64,000 nt of DNA. Source: Lanius collurio. Lineage: Eukaryota; Chordata; Aves; Passeriformes; Laniidae. Position numbers and translations under genes: made by a program. Of this stretch, positions 1-13,926 are shown in pieces; the first letter of the stretch is position 1; each line of letters starts with the position of its first letter. The notes below the pieces were generated by a model. The model ran no database searches and was not told where the DNA came from. It worked only from the letters and a program-made list of their open reading frames with translations. The stretch covers positions 19,859,708-19,923,707 of the forward strand of contig JACBWW010000018.1 of the NCBI GenBank assembly GCA_020086605.1. The letters are read 5' to 3'.

Positions 1-3000
1 TATATTCAAATACACCAGAGAATGGAGATTCTGCTTTCTGCAAAAGTTGGATACCTTTCAAAGGTTAATTTTCCCATTAAAGATAGATAAAGTATCTTTC
101 TAGTAGCTGGACAGAGAATTTCTCTTGTCTTTCTTTTCAACAGGAAGTTATTTTTTTAAATCAAAAGGCTCAGTATCTTTACAGAGTGATAAAACTTTGC
201 GGGAAGCCATCGGTACCAAGTTCAATGCAAACTGACACTTTTAATTGCAGCTAATAAAGTATTGGGAGGGAAGTAATCTAGCATCCAATCAGTTATTAGT
301 AATTAATCTTCCTGCAAATCTCACTGAGGATGGGTCTGGACACAAGCTCTAAGTGGTTTTCCAGTTTATTGACCCTACATGTTTTCTCCTGCCAGTTCAG
401 ACCCCAGTATAGCAAATTCAGGCCATCTGACAGGTTGGTTTTTTTTATTACCCTCAAAAATCTCTGGAAAGGTCCACTGACTCAGTGTGTGGCCACCAGG
501 TTGCAAACACCTCTGCCAGTTGTAAGTCCCTGCCTCCTTTCAGCTCGGCCCCCTCTCTGCTCTCTCCCCCACGAGCACCTCTCCAGCTGAAGCTCAGCAC
601 GACTCTGCTTTGAACCTGCACAGTCTGCAGGGCTGCAGAAAGTCACTGAAGCTGACCAGCCATAATTACCTCCCCAGCTCAGCACGTGGGGCTTCCCAAA
701 GCCTTCTGAATGTTTCTGAAACCACAGCTACTCTTGAATGAGGATTTTTTGGGTTTTTTTTAAATAACAGATACAACTGTGACCTTTCCATTTAACATAT
801 GCCTTCCTACATCCACTGTCCTGTTCTGCCCTGAACACCACAATTCACTCTGATCAGAGATTTTAGAGGAAGATGCTGAATTCCTGTCTGCTGGCATCTA
901 TTCATATGGTGTTACACACTTCAAATTATCCCCTAATTCACCCTGTTACTATGTACAATGCTCTACCCCTAGCACATAAAATAACTAACTATATAGAGCA
1001 TTAATATAACTTCATCAACTTATTCCTTACCTACATCCCTTTCAGCAAGGGAGATGCAGAATGAAACACATAAATTTACTCAGTTACTGTCTACATTAAC
1101 ATTTATTTAACTTGGTGAATAATCTGACGTAGTTAAAAGGTAGCAGGAAACCACAGTAAAGCCAATGCAGCATTAAAATGTATCAGTGCTTGTTCCATCC
1201 TTTCTCTTACACCACTCAGCAGACAGAGAAAACCTCCCCTCCTCGAGCTCTACAAGAAAGTGCTGCAGCTTTGATCAGCACTATTAAAATTGCCACCACA
1301 CACCAGTTTAGTGTGGATGAGTTTCAATGTTGTGGGAAAAGATTCACAACGTGTGCAACAACAACTTGTCTGGGCTGCACACAGGCACAACCAGCACATA
1401 TGAAATGAGTTAGAAATGATATGAATTAATAGACTACTGTAATTTATGCCACTCGTTCCCTTGGCATAATGCAGCACTATGCCAGCCATTAAAATTCATA
1501 AAAACAATTCATCGCTTTTTAATTTTTACATATTTATGAGCACTCATTTGAAATGAAAATTATTTTCTTATTGACACTTTCTTCCATCTTTACAGAAAAA
1601 AGAACAATTTTGAACATTAAAGCCTAATGACTTCAATATGTTTTCCAGATATTAATCATACTTGGAATGCCATAAAAATGAAGAGACATTTATCCAAATC
1701 CAAACTACAGCAATCAAGTAATTAAGACACCTAATCCAAAGCCAATAAACAATATTCCAAGCAGCAAATTTGGTGGTGTAATTATAGCTGTTTTAGCACC
1801 TTTGCCTATTAAGAACATTTGAACAACAAAATAGAAATTAATGGCAACCTCAGCTGTTAACATAAACACAAGCAACTTTCCTTTAAAAAAAAAGCAGATG
1901 TATTTTCTTAAGTTCAAATGCACAAAGCATTTTCTGTAATATCCACATCACCTTTATTTAGAGCAATCAACTTTCTTTACACTACTGTATATGAGATGGT
2001 AGACATGAGACTTTTTAGTAAATTAGCACACAACTTAAAAAGACTGACATTTACAAACCACTTCATCAGAGAGAGGGAAAATCTTCCCTCTGTCTTGCAT
2101 AACAAACACAAAGTTGCAAAATAAAAATTAGGAGAGAAATGAAAGGCACAGGAGCACCCTGACAGGGTAAACTACTTGTATTTATATTAACATTCATCTA
2201 AATTTATCCAGTGTGAATCCTTGGGATCTTTTCTGTTCTTCATTACACAAATGGGACAAGAGGAGATGGGTGCTGGGAATGCAGCTTTGGAGATCACAAG
2301 CTGACCCTCACTCTGTTTTCCAGGGAACAGGGGAGGAAAGGAAAAGGGAAATAACAGAGCAGGCACTAATAGCCACCTGAAATAGAAAAGCACTATTTTT
2401 CTGAATACTTTGAAGAACACAATAGTTAATTTCTCATCAGCTCCATTACTGAAAAGAGCCTGTCCAGCCTGCTATGAAGATTTTAACACATCCCTGGTGC
2501 CCATCAGCATTCCCCTGCAGCACCACCTCTGCAGCTGTATTTTGTTCTACTGCTCTGGACAGAGCCTGGGCATCACAAGCCACAAGGATCAGTCAAAACC
2601 TGCCTCCCCTGCTCGAGGTGTGGCAGAACACAGAGCTCTGCAGCTCCCTGACATGTTTTCACAGCAGCAGTGCCCTCACACTGGTTTCACTCCCAAGCAC
2701 TGCTGAGGAACCANCCATTTGTAATTTACACTTTTATTACTGTATCAAAACATGCACGATAAAAGTGTTGCCAGGTTCATAACGAATAAGACTTCAGAGC
2801 TCTAATGAGTGTTTAATGCTTCCCTAATGCAAGCAGTGTACAACAATCATTTTTATAATCAGGTTATTAAGCTTCTTCGACAAAGTCCCCTCTCTCTTCC
2901 CTCCCTCCAACACAACACACAGACAAGCTGGCTCAAAAGTTAGGAAAGAAAGGACACACAAACATCCCTATCAGACAGATTTAAAAAAAAACATATTTTA

Positions 3001-3274
3001 AACTTCAAATAGTGCCGGAGATCTGCTGAAAAAAAATGGGGAAAAAAAACTGAAGAGTAAGACTGCAATATGCTTTCATATTTTTTTCACCCTGATATTG
3101 CCAACAGCAAGATTAAACTGTAAGAAATAATGACAAGTTAAAGCTTTGTCATTTATGTAATATGTGCAACAATGGAAACAGCAAAGGAGTAATTTTTCAT
3201 CCTGTTGTCTGTGACTTAATTAAGAGGGTAAAACCAGATGGGTGAAAACACTCAAATTTCTCTCTTCACTGGTG
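1..3274. other. Non-coding unique sequence
   Basis: I see no gene in this stretch. Open frames are short (76-102 codons at most) and lack recognisable domains. The sequence is AT-rich with no CpG island. A hydrophobic minus-strand frame at 1714-1895 is discussed under findings. A single undetermined base (N) lies at 2714. The stretch around 730-760 carries a T-rich run containing a GGG triplet, one of many such low-complexity runs in the window. Confidence 0.75.
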
Positions 3275-3446
3275 GTGTGGCAGCCAAGGAGACCTGGCCT
3301 CGATGGGGATGGAGTGTTTAAAGCCACATTTGACAGGGCTTGGAGCAGCCTGGTCTGAGGGAGGGGTCCCTGCCCATGGCATGGGGTGGAATGGGATGAG
3401 CTTTAAGGTCCCTTCCAACCCAAACCTGTCCAGGGTTCTATGATCA
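3275..3446 (+). mobile_element. CR1 LINE fragment, 3' end
   Basis: This is a 5'-truncated copy of a CR1 non-LTR retrotransposon in sense orientation. It contains the diagnostic 3' segment of avian CR1: a 'CAGCCTGGTCT' block, 'GTCCCTGCCCATGGCA', then 'TTTAAGGTCCCTTCCAACCC' and the terminal 'TTCTATGATCA' derived from the short tail repeat. Similarity fades towards 3275, so the 5' edge is approximate. It has no coding capacity. The minus-strand frame at 3266-3451 is a by-product of this repeat. Confidence 0.88.
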
Positions 3447-3954
3447 CTCAAATGCTACAGTCTCTTCTCCCCCAGGGTATTCAATTTTGGAAAACAAGCC
3501 AGCTAAATAAGGATTAGCAGCTCCTAATATTTTTTTTCCTTGTAGTACTGAACTTGAAAACTTCAGACTATTCCAAATATTTATAGTTTACCATGTTCCA
3601 CAGCTATATGAGCCCAACTGGACAGCAAATGCCATGCAATCACACAGACCATGGTTATCACCAATTTTTCCTCTTTCTCTTTTGTCCACATTCATTAAGC
3701 TTTTCATTCTTTATTGGAAATGCATAGAGAGGATGGGAATCTTTACTCCAGAAAAAACATTTTTGTTGGTGTTTCTTTCAGAATTTTAATTGTCCTTTCC
3801 AAGATTAATGATCAATTACTGTTTTAAATTTGGGTTTAATTACTGTATTGGATTGAATCATCGCTCTAACACTGAAGCAGTCTCTGGGCTTCTACCAAAA
3901 AAAAATTATTTTAACATATCCTATTTTACTTTTTTAATGCATTAACTATTATTA
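3447..3954. other. Non-coding spacer between two CR1 copies
   Basis: This roughly 500-bp AT-rich stretch separates a plus-strand CR1 fragment from a minus-strand one. I see no open frame of note, no RNA gene and no clear repeat in it. The two flanking CR1 copies point in opposite directions, so they are independent insertions and not one interrupted element. Confidence 0.7.
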
Positions 3955-4068
3955 ATCATAGAACCATGGAATTGTAGAGTAGTTTGGGTGGGAAGGGATG
4001 TTAAAGAACCATCTAGCTCCAACCTCCTGCCAGGGGCAGGGACACCTTACACTGGACCAGGTCTTTGG
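3955..4068 (-). mobile_element. CR1 LINE fragment, inverted 3' end
   Basis: The plus strand reads 'ATCATAGAACCATGGAATTG', then 'GGGTGGGAAGGGATGTTAAAG', 'CATCTAGCTCCAACCTCCTG' and 'GGGGCAGGGACACCTT'. This is the reverse complement of the avian CR1 3' end, so the element lies on the minus strand with its tail at 3955. Only about 115 bp is recognisable and it is diverged. The 5' truncation point near 4068 is approximate. Confidence 0.88.
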
Positions 4069-7000
4069 CAATATAAGAACAGGAAATTAAGAATACAGCA
4101 TTTCACCACTGATCTTTTGTCTAATATTTAATACTCCCAACCTGTACTATTTCTGTAAGTAGGAAGGCCTTACCAAAGGAAGTGTCCAACCCCCAGCTGG
4201 GTTTTTTCAGAACTAGCTGCAAATGTCATTTTTGCTGTTAACCATGCAAGCATTCCAACTCAACTCACAACCCTCTCTTAACATTTCTGTAAACACTTAC
4301 TACCAAAATAAACATATTTCTGCTGCTTGCTGGTAGGCAGCAGGATGAGAACAGCATACTAAACCAGGCAAAAAGCAGGGGGGGGTCCTAGATAAGCACA
4401 ATGTCCCACAACAGATCTGGATCTTCTGCATCTTCTTCTTGAAGATTTTGAGATGCCAGTCACTTTGTTTCTGACAAACCCCCAATGGACTGAGCCCATC
4501 ATTTGCAGGGTATTTCCATAGCCTGTCAGCACTCACACTGCTACTCCTGACAGATTCCTGGGGATCTAAGGGCAGTTTACTCCTGCTGATTAAATGCAAG
4601 GCAGCCAGTCAGCAATGCAAATTAGTAACCAGAAAGAATCATTAGAAATTTGATTCATTACGGGAAAGAAGACAATAATTTCAAATAGGACTAATAAAGT
4701 AGTTAAAAACACATTTTCACTATGTCCTAATTTCAGTTAATTATAAAAAGACAACAAACTGTCTAGAAATGTTAAGTTTTGATTGGAGAAAGCAAAGCTT
4801 TAATAATGGGTAAAGGCAACATCTGCAGGATGTTGAAGGTTTTTAAAAAAGACTGACCTTATTAAGAAAAAAGTGCATTCATATTCATGTGGAAGTTAAA
4901 ATCTGCCTTTAATGATTTAAGATTAAAAGCTAATTGGCACAAAGCTGGGTATATAAAATACAGTAATTATACAGCCATAATGATACATAAAATGATAATG
5001 TTTGTGTTTAATAACACAATATGGATACACTGTCACTGTGGCCTTAGTAAATCAACCATAGGCTATTCTAAATTATTTCTCTTTGACTCCTTCTCCCTCA
5101 CCACCCAACAGCTCTGCAGAGCCCCAGCATCACTGACTGCAGCTGAAAACATCAGTTACTCTTGCATGAAATTGAACTTTATGAAGAATAGGAAGTTACT
5201 GATGATCTTCAAATTCGGAAGCATAATAGAAATGCTTATCTTTATACTTGGCATAATTTAAACATTTATACACTAGTAATTTAAAATGGCTGCAGTGCCT
5301 CACGGTTACAGGGTTTACCAATGATAACTGAACAACCCAGGAACATTTAAAAATCTGCTTTTTCAAATGGCCTATCTCAGCATTCTGCTCCTATTCTTCT
5401 CCATGGAATACAGGATTTTAATTTTCTCCTATTACAGTAAGCAATCATGCCTCTATCAGTTTTCCATCTCCACAACAGATGTGCATATTCAAAGACCTAA
5501 ACGTTCACTTCCCAAAGCAAATACCAAAGTCAAACCAAGACAAAACAAAACAAAAAAAAAAAACCCAATTACAACTTTTAGCCCAGAAATGCCATAAAAA
5601 ACCAAGAAAACAAGAAAAAATGCTTGCTATAAACAGCCTGTCAAACAGAAGCATTCCAATAGGATAAACATGACCCTTTTTTTAATATATAAAATCAACT
5701 TTAACTCGCCTTTTTCAAATGAGTATTTCAGACTAAATTTTGTATTTAATAACGTATTTCAGGATTGAAACAGTCAATTTCATTAATTATTTTTTTTTTT
5801 TTTTTGTTTCCCTGCAAAGCTAGACGGGTTATTGAGTGGACTGAATACTCCCTCTTCCAATTCCAAATGAGAAATATACACAAGAGAAAGTAAATTACAT
5901 GAAATGCAGATAATTTTACTGCAGTCTTTAAGAAGAAAAATTCAAATAGACTATGATTGTCAGGACAAACTTGTTAAATAGATTTAGCAAAAACAAACAC
6001 GTCTGTTTGTGCTTATAATGCCTGTAATCTGTTGAAGTATATTACTGCAAGTCAGGAAAAGTTTTAAAGCTTGGGTTCAGTTCAAACCCTCAAAGATTTG
6101 TGTTTGCTTATCAGCTAAGAATGTCCATAAAGGAAAACAAGATGACCATCATGAAACTTCAGTGGGCTATTTCACATCTGGTCAGAAATAATTTAAAGAT
6201 ACCAGCTGGGTTTCATCCCCTCCACTTAGGACCTGTCTGCACTCAGAGGCAGAGAGGATGAAATGCCTGAACACAGCCACAGTCCCACAGCCAAAAAAGA
6301 GAAAACAACACAAACTCCACTCTTTAAAAGCCTGAGTTTTGAAGACTGAGATTTGACTTGGACTGAACTCAACGACTCAGACTTTGTACCAGAGTTGTGC
6401 TGCAAACTGAGGCTGCTGCATTTTTAAAACCCTGACAAATATCTATATACATGAGCCTGCTTCATCAGCAATTTTGTTTCTTTTCCTGGGAAGCAGAACT
6501 CTGCTGAAAGAAGCCTCATTCCAAGACTTCAGCATATAGAAAACTCTGATTCACTTGCTCCCAAGGCAGTTTATTTACTAAAGACTGGTACAAAATTAAA
6601 CAATAAATTAAATCTGGGTACAATTTCATGATTGGGTTTAAACAAACATCTGTTTCTGAGACAACAGAAAAGCTTTTTTTTTTTTTAAGAAAAAACATCT
6701 CTTGTGAAATATGAAGGTGATTTTTCTTTCCTGCATCTTTTAGCTTTGCTGTAATTGCAATAAAAGTTGCAATGCAGTTCAAATGGCTGCAGCTGACACT
6801 AAAGTAGGAGGGGGGGAAGGAACAATCCAAGTTTCTTAAGCCCAACAGCTGACAAACAGACAAAAGCCAGGTTCTACTGGACCATATCCTCATTCATTTG
6901 GAGCACAGCAGGAATCATCCACACTGCAGAACTGGGACACAGACCTTAAATCCAGCAAAATGTTTCCTTTTGGTCTGCATTAAAGACAGAGGAATAGACA

Positions 7001-10000
7001 GAAATAAAGCTACAATTTTACATAAATAAAAGAAACCAGGGAACATAGTACCCTGAGGCTACGTGTATCTAGACACTAATACTCCTTTTGGTCTCAGAAC
7101 CAGTTTGATTCTTCTCTTGCTTTTGGGTAGATCTAAAGAAAAAAAATATAAAAAAAAAAATAAAAACAACACCACACCTCTTCCACCTTTGCAGACTCTG
7201 CTCAGGAAAGGTTTGCTGACCAAGGTAGCAGAAATAATATGATTATTGCCTGTGGATGTACCACTAACTTTCTATCTTAGGAGTACAACCACCTACTGGA
7301 AAGGCAAAAAACATAAACCCTGAGGTTTTTAAAGGTGAATTCAGTACTAAGTCAAGTGTGTAAACAACGGTGAACTTTAGCCACTGCTCCTGTATGCATA
7401 ACCACAGAACATGTGCAACAAGGTGTTGCACAACCCTCCCTCACTGCTCATTTGTCTCTGTCCTGAGCCCTGGGAAGGACCCAGGGTGGGCAGAGAGTGT
7501 GTTCTGAGGGCTCCTGGTTTCTGGGGAGTGGCTGCAGGCAAAGCAAGAGCACTGTACTGCCTGTGCACACCCACCCCAGGCCTCCACGGGGGATGGGTTT
7601 CAGGTCACAGATCAATCAGCTCCTGTGCTGGCACCACCATGAAACTCTGGGACACGATTTCCAGATGTGTAACCTGTAGTCTCTGATCTTCAGCTGCAGA
7701 GTACAGTGGTAAGTGAAAGGCTGGTTTATGCACCCTTGAGATGTCCCTAAAGAATGCAGAGAGGCACCTTCAGCGAAGACAGATGTCAGCACCTGCTCTC
7801 TTCTGACTCCAAGACATCCATGTCAACACTGGGGGATACAGCTTACCTTAAAAATGCAAAATGCAATGATATCAGAACAAACAAAACTATGCACTGCATT
7901 TCCAAGCCAAACTTCAGCTTTCACACTTAAGACTGCATTTGGGATAATATTTGACTGAAGTAAATTTAGGGGGCTAGATTTTTTTTCCCAAGATAGCTGA
8001 AATCTTCAAATACTTAGCATTTCCATTAGTCAAACAAATATCAAACAATTATGCTAGATAGATTTCCATCCTCAATTAAAAAAAAACCCACAACAACTAA
8101 CAAACAAAACCATAAACTCTCCCCCAAACAATCCCTGCAAATACTCGAGAATTCATGCATGAAGGAAACAGATATTTGCATTATAAAAGGAGTTGGAAAT
8201 GCCATAAAGCAGAGTAACAAACAATACTGAAGTGATACAGGGAACCTTTTACTTCTGGATCACCTCTGGAGTGTGCTTGGAACTCCTTAGTCTGACACTG
8301 AACTTTAAAGCACAAGATAAAGGAGAAGTGTTCACTTCACTGCTGTACACAGGGCACTGGAGGAACCAATCCCTCCCTCACCCAGAAACCTGCCCTGAAT
8401 CTTCCACATGGCAAGGGATGGAGGGAAGATAAATAATTACATCCAGACTCACATTCCAACCTGTTTTATAATCCTATTATTAGTACAGTGCCTAGAGTGT
8501 TTTGGATGTATGGCCAATTGGGTGTTGGAAAAGTCTGTCTTGAGACAGGGAACACCCTGGGGAAGGTGGAAACCTGCTCCCTGATTTGGGGAGTCTGGCA
8601 GTGCAAAGGGAAGTGGCTGCTGCTGCCAGGTTTCCCAACTGACCACAACTGCAGCACAAATGTTTTCTGGACAAATTATCACGTTCATTTTGCTCCTCAT
8701 TCTTTCCCAACCTTTCACTTCCCATCCTTCATGGTCAGTTTTATTCATCCTCTTGGTTTTTAGCTCAGCTCCTTTAAACCCCACAGTTAAGAAAAGCTTC
8801 CTTTTGCACAGAAGACCTTGTTTTTTCCATTTCACTTGAACACTCTCTTCTACTGTTAGACATGAGCCAATTAAAGCCACAAAGGCACTTGTCAGTAGTC
8901 CTTGCCTATCGTATTTACCTTCCTAAGATAAAGGCACTTGAGAACTATTGACGGAGTTTAACCCTTCACTGCCTGCAGAGCACGGGCAGCTCCTGCTGCT
9001 GATCTCAAATGAGAATTGAGGGTAAAAAGTGATTTGCACAAAGCAAGCCAAGGGGCAACCCAGGCCCACAGAGGAAATTTGTCGTTCAACCAAAAACTGC
9101 GCTAAGTCCTTTCTTTTCAGTCTGTATCTGGCTTTGAATCTTCAGAGTACAACACAGCACCGAGCCTTAATGGGGGCAAGCTGCCTCTTTCTCTTCCTAC
9201 CAAAAAGAGCCTCTCCCTGCATGTAGATATCCCAAAATTCAGTGACAGACATCTATTGTTATAGCAGACACCACGCTATAGCAAGCACAGATTCCCTCCA
9301 AAGCAAAAGCCAATTAATTGCATGTCTTACAATTTGTTAAAAAGAAACAAACAAACAAAAACTCCAAAGTTTAATTGCTTTTTAATATAAATTCTTTACA
9401 CTTTTTGCAGATGATTAGGTTATTTCACAGTTTATTATGAAACATTTTCTGTTATCATTAACTGAAAGTTAATAGTTTTCTGGTGTAGTGGCTGGAGTGT
9501 AGTAACTGCAGTGACACACCAACATGAATTTTAAGTTGCTGCGTACGGCAGCAGTACAAATCTGACCTGCCAGCCAGAAAAAATAGACAAAAAAATCTGA
9601 GTGTATAAAAATTAGAGCCTACATTTTTCAAGGTATTGAGCTTCCCTTTGTCACCAAAATAAATGGCAGAACACATAAATGGCAGAACTTTCCTGGAGTA
9701 CAAGGCCTAAATTAAATGGCTAAAGGGTAACTGCAAGTCTGGGTTCAGAAGCTGTTGGAAGCTTTTAGAGAGAGAGAACTGGGCATTTCAATGATTCTTT
9801 ATCCCTGGGAAAACTGCACACATTTCATACATTTCACTCTTTTTAGAAAATGAAAGCAGACAAAAAAAGTATTATTCAAGTAGTGCTAGAGCTCTTCAGA
9901 GAACACAAAATTGGGGATGGTGCAGTGTTTTAAATTTTGCTGAGAGGGCTCTGCAGTCAGATGGAGATGCCACCTCGGTCCTGCTCTGTAAAGTGAATGC

Positions 10001-13000
10001 AGATGCAAGCTTTGATTTAGACATTCAGTCCTACATGAAAACATTTAAGACAGAACTTGCCAGCGAAATCCTTCAGAAACTGCATGATTGCTCCCTGTCC
10101 TTGAAACAGCCACAGCTGTCTGCTTCACTGAGGTCCATCCCAAAAAACACTTGATGCTCACACAACACATTTTGTCTCTGTGTGCTCTTAATAGGCTTCC
10201 GTTTACCTGCTGGAGTGCAACCTGTCAGCTTGGCCACCTCAAATGCCTGCAAGCCTCAATGGTATTTGTTTCCATCCCTTTTGCTCAAAGCCAGGCTGAG
10301 TAAAGTCAGCCAGGAAGGTTCGAGCATCAATATGCCACTGGCAGACACTCAGGGGGAACAATTTCCTGCCAAAGAGTTGGCAACAGCCACCACAAGCTGC
10401 CCCTCTGAAGTCAGCTTTGTCCTACTTTGCTTAGTTTACTCCTTCAATGAGGTCACAGTCCCGTGCACAAAGTTTGAAAAGCTTCAGATGCCATGTATGG
10501 TATCACAGGGCTCACCACGGGGTGAAGGGGAGAAGATGAGAACTTAAGTAGAGCAGGAAAGGACAGAAGTGCTTCCATCCCTTGCTGTAATTGGTAGAAA
10601 AGTGGAGTATTTCTCAAGGGTGTTCTTAGGAGTCTCCTTCACAGAGCAGTCTATGCCCATGGGAGAGCTTTACAAACATCCTTCCTTTTAATATCCATGT
10701 ATCAACACAGTGCTTGGCACCAACTGTGGGTTCACTGCATCTCTGCATTGAGCCAACAGCAACCCTTTGTCTCAGGACCACACAAATTCCCTCCTTGCTT
10801 CAGACATTGGAGAGAAAGCACAAAGTTCTTTTGGTCCCCCAAGCACCTGCTCAGCCCTCAGAGAGCCTCTGTTATTTCTGTCACCGTGGTGAGCTGCCCT
10901 TGATTGAGCTGCCAAGGGCCAGTTCTTTGGAGCTCTCCAACCCATTTTTACCTATGTAGCTCCAATTCTCTTGGACAGGGAAGCCTATCTTTCATCTGCC
11001 TCAAAGACCCACTTTGGAATGGGAAAAGAAAGGGAGCTTTATGCTAGTTTGCCTACAAGCACACCTGCACTTGGGTTTTTCTGGAGTACAGCATGTATTT
11101 CCAGTCACCTAAAACAACTATTTTTGGAGGTCACCTACAATCAAACCTCATGAACCACAAGTAGACGTGCCACAAACAACACTTTTGGTTCTAGGCCTTA
11201 TGTGGAACAGAAAGGTGGTCTGCATTTCTAGTTCTGTTCTCAGCACATCCTGCTCTGAAATTCAAACTTCTTAAAAAGCTTTTGCCTCTATTCTGAAACA
11301 ACTGAGTAAGAGCTCAGTGTGCTGAGGAGCCACTGATTTCAGAGTAGACCAGAATTTCAAGGTTAGTATTTTAAGCCAGACTTAAAACTTTGACACTAAC
11401 AATCATCATCTTACAGCCCTGGTTTAAGGAAAAAAGTGCAGAAATAAGGTTCCAGCCTTTGTCTCATCTGGCCCTTGAAATTATAATTCTTCCACAACAG
11501 AGAAGTTAATTGAATTCCAAATTTAAATGCACCTCTAAGACAAGAAACACACTGTACACATTACAGCATCCCACGGTGAGAAAGAGTCTTTGATAGAATT
11601 AGAATTTGCTTTCTTGCATCTCAAATGCAAATTTCTCTGGAGATAGCTAAAAAAATCTGGTAAGAAACAAAAAAACTCTTCAGCAATAAAATATTTTTAG
11701 TACATAAACAAACCAAAATATTCTCATTTGCATATGGTACATCTTCATCTCTTGTGACATTTTTTATTTTTATCCTATATGACAATGCTACTGACAAACT
11801 AAATAACCAAAAAAAGAAGGCAACATTTCTGATGCCAGATGCTGAAGATCAATAGCTATTTCCCAGAGTTTATGGCATAATTAAAATTTGTAACAGGAAT
11901 AATTTTCTCTTCAATCCCTCAGGCGAAGTCTAGAATTATTGACTAAGTCTAAGTTATGTAGTCTAGCATTTGTTATTATGTTTATGGCTAATATAAAAGA
12001 TTTTATGCTTTTTACATGTAATCTGGTAAGTATAGAAACAGTAACTAGGAAAGAATTCTCTGTATCAGGAAAGCAAGAGTAATAAACATTTTGTTGTTCA
12101 GGTATGCAGAAGACACGGGTTTATATAATTATATGCTCGTTAAGCTGTGCTACAATTTACAGGGAGTGGCCACAATGCCCATGAACTACCAGAGAACTGA
12201 ATTTCCAGTTCCTCGGAGCTCACAGTGCCTTTGGGAGGCAGCATCCCAGGGAGGAGGGAGCCAGAGTCACTGGTGCTGCCAGGAGCTACAGCAATATACA
12301 GCAATTTAAATTAAATTTACTGCCATATGGGAATGGCTTTGTGTTTATAACCCAAAGAGGCTGCCTATGCTTTCCTCTACCCAAGGATTACAGACAGCCA
12401 AGAAGAGAGCAGAGCTGATCGTGGGCAACAACACATCACCTCCATAAGGAAGGAGAAACAACAACTCTTCTGCACAATCCTCATTGCCATGACTTGGGTT
12501 TGCTGTAACTTCAGACTTTCAGGTCAAATAGACTCAGTTTATAAGTGAAAAGATATGGGGTTTTTTTTGCTGTCAACTGTAAAAACTCATCCCTGGGCAG
12601 TGGAAGAATAACTGGATTATTTCTTGCTCTTGTCTCAATCAGTGCTAATAACTACACAAACCAAATTAAACCCTCTGATACCAGTGCAACCCCATTACTT
12701 TCACTGCAGTTTCACAAATAAAACTAGAAAGTTGGTAAACATATCTGCTGATGAAGCACAAGAACAACTACAGTCTGACTCAGTGCCTCTTTGCAAGGCT
12801 AGCAGGAATAAAATGTGGTAAACTTAATTGTGTTATGAAGGCACAGAAAATCTGATCTTACACAGACAGCAGAAATGCCACTTTTAAAAGCACTATTTGA
12901 AGAAAAAGATGAATATATATACAAATTGACAAAGCCAGCTATTATGCCCAGCACTGTGGATTCACAGTAGCATTCGTGCTAAAAACCACAGCTCCACTTT

Positions 13001-13910
13001 CTGTAACTGTTTCTACAGGGATGGATTTAGTAAAGGTAGCTTATGCTTTTTATTCTCCTGAATGCTAAGAAGAGCTTCAGGACATGACCAAAATATAACC
13101 AGAAACATGAAACAGGAAAAAGGCAGAGGCAGCTGCAGCAACACTCCAAGAGAGCTGACCCTTGGGACCCAGCAGGCCCAAAGGTACCCTGTGGCTCTCC
13201 ATCAGCTGGAACTTAAGAGAGGACTCTAAAAACCCCAGAATTTAAAAAATTGACTGAAAAGCTGCACCACCACACAGAACATGCACATTTTTCTCAAGAG
13301 GGAAGAAGAGAACAAGTCTCTTTGAAGAGACTCTCTCACCATTGGTTTGCAGTGGATTCTAGCTACTTGTCTGGTGTACATGAAGTCAATCTTTGTTGCT
13401 TCTCTGATTGCTGACTAAATGCAAAATGAACAGTTTTGCAGTTATTAGTCTCTATGTATCCCACAACCAGGAGATTAATTAAGAGACCAGGCCTTGAAGG
13501 TGGGGGGGAGGGGGATGGCAAACAGAACCAAACCAGCAAACCACCCAACACAAAACCAAACTCTCAGGAAAAAGTATTCTAAAGACCTGGATCAGAATGA
13601 CACTGCAACAAAAACCCAACCTTGCTTGTCTTTACAAAACACATCTCAAGAACTCACTGCAAGGCACGATGGCATTTAGGACACTGTGGTGGTCATCAGT
13701 GGAGATGCTGGTTTTTTTCAAGAAAAGGAAAAAAACAAATAAAATAAAACCTCTCACCATTACCACCTTTTCCACTAGGACTGTGGAATGAAATTCCTGT
13801 ATAGAGATGGAAAACTTTTCAGCCACTTCCAGAAAATTTCCAGTACTTGAAGAAGGAGGAAAAAAGAGAGCTTGTCAGGACCTGTTATGAATGCAGAGCA
13901 CTCTTTAGTG
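4069..13910. other. Non-coding unique sequence
   Basis: I find no gene here. The longest frames are 124 codons at 4887-5261 (+), 125 codons at 6516-6893 (-) and 143 codons at 8449-8880 (-). None shows a domain, a convincing start context or flanking splice signals. A T16 run lies at 5790-5805, and A-runs followed by CCC occur near 5550 and 8080. GC content rises locally at 7420-7680 without CpG enrichment. I saw no tRNA-like B box or microRNA-like hairpin, but a manual read would miss weak ones. Confidence 0.7.
5790..5805. repeat. Poly-T tract (T16)
   Basis: This is an uninterrupted run of sixteen T on the plus strand. It could be a simple homopolymer or the poly-A remnant of a minus-strand retroposed sequence. 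No retroposed body or target-site duplication is evident next to it. Confidence 0.8.
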
Positions 13911-13926
13911 TATGAACTAGTTCATA
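13911..13926. repeat. 16-bp perfect palindrome TATGAACTAGTTCATA
   Basis: The sequence equals its own reverse complement over 16 bp, centred on the CTAG core. It contains GAAC and GTTC half-sites without a spacer, so it does not match the standard 3-bp-spaced steroid receptor element. A palindrome of this length may occur by chance in a window this size. Confidence 0.85.

Noticed and set aside
4887..5261. 124-codon plus-strand frame in AT-rich DNA
   Set aside because: It is somewhat long for the local AT content, but no homology, promoter or splice signal is visible.
8449..8880. 143-codon minus-strand open frame
   Set aside because: The composition looks random, other frames overlap it on both strands, and there is no domain.
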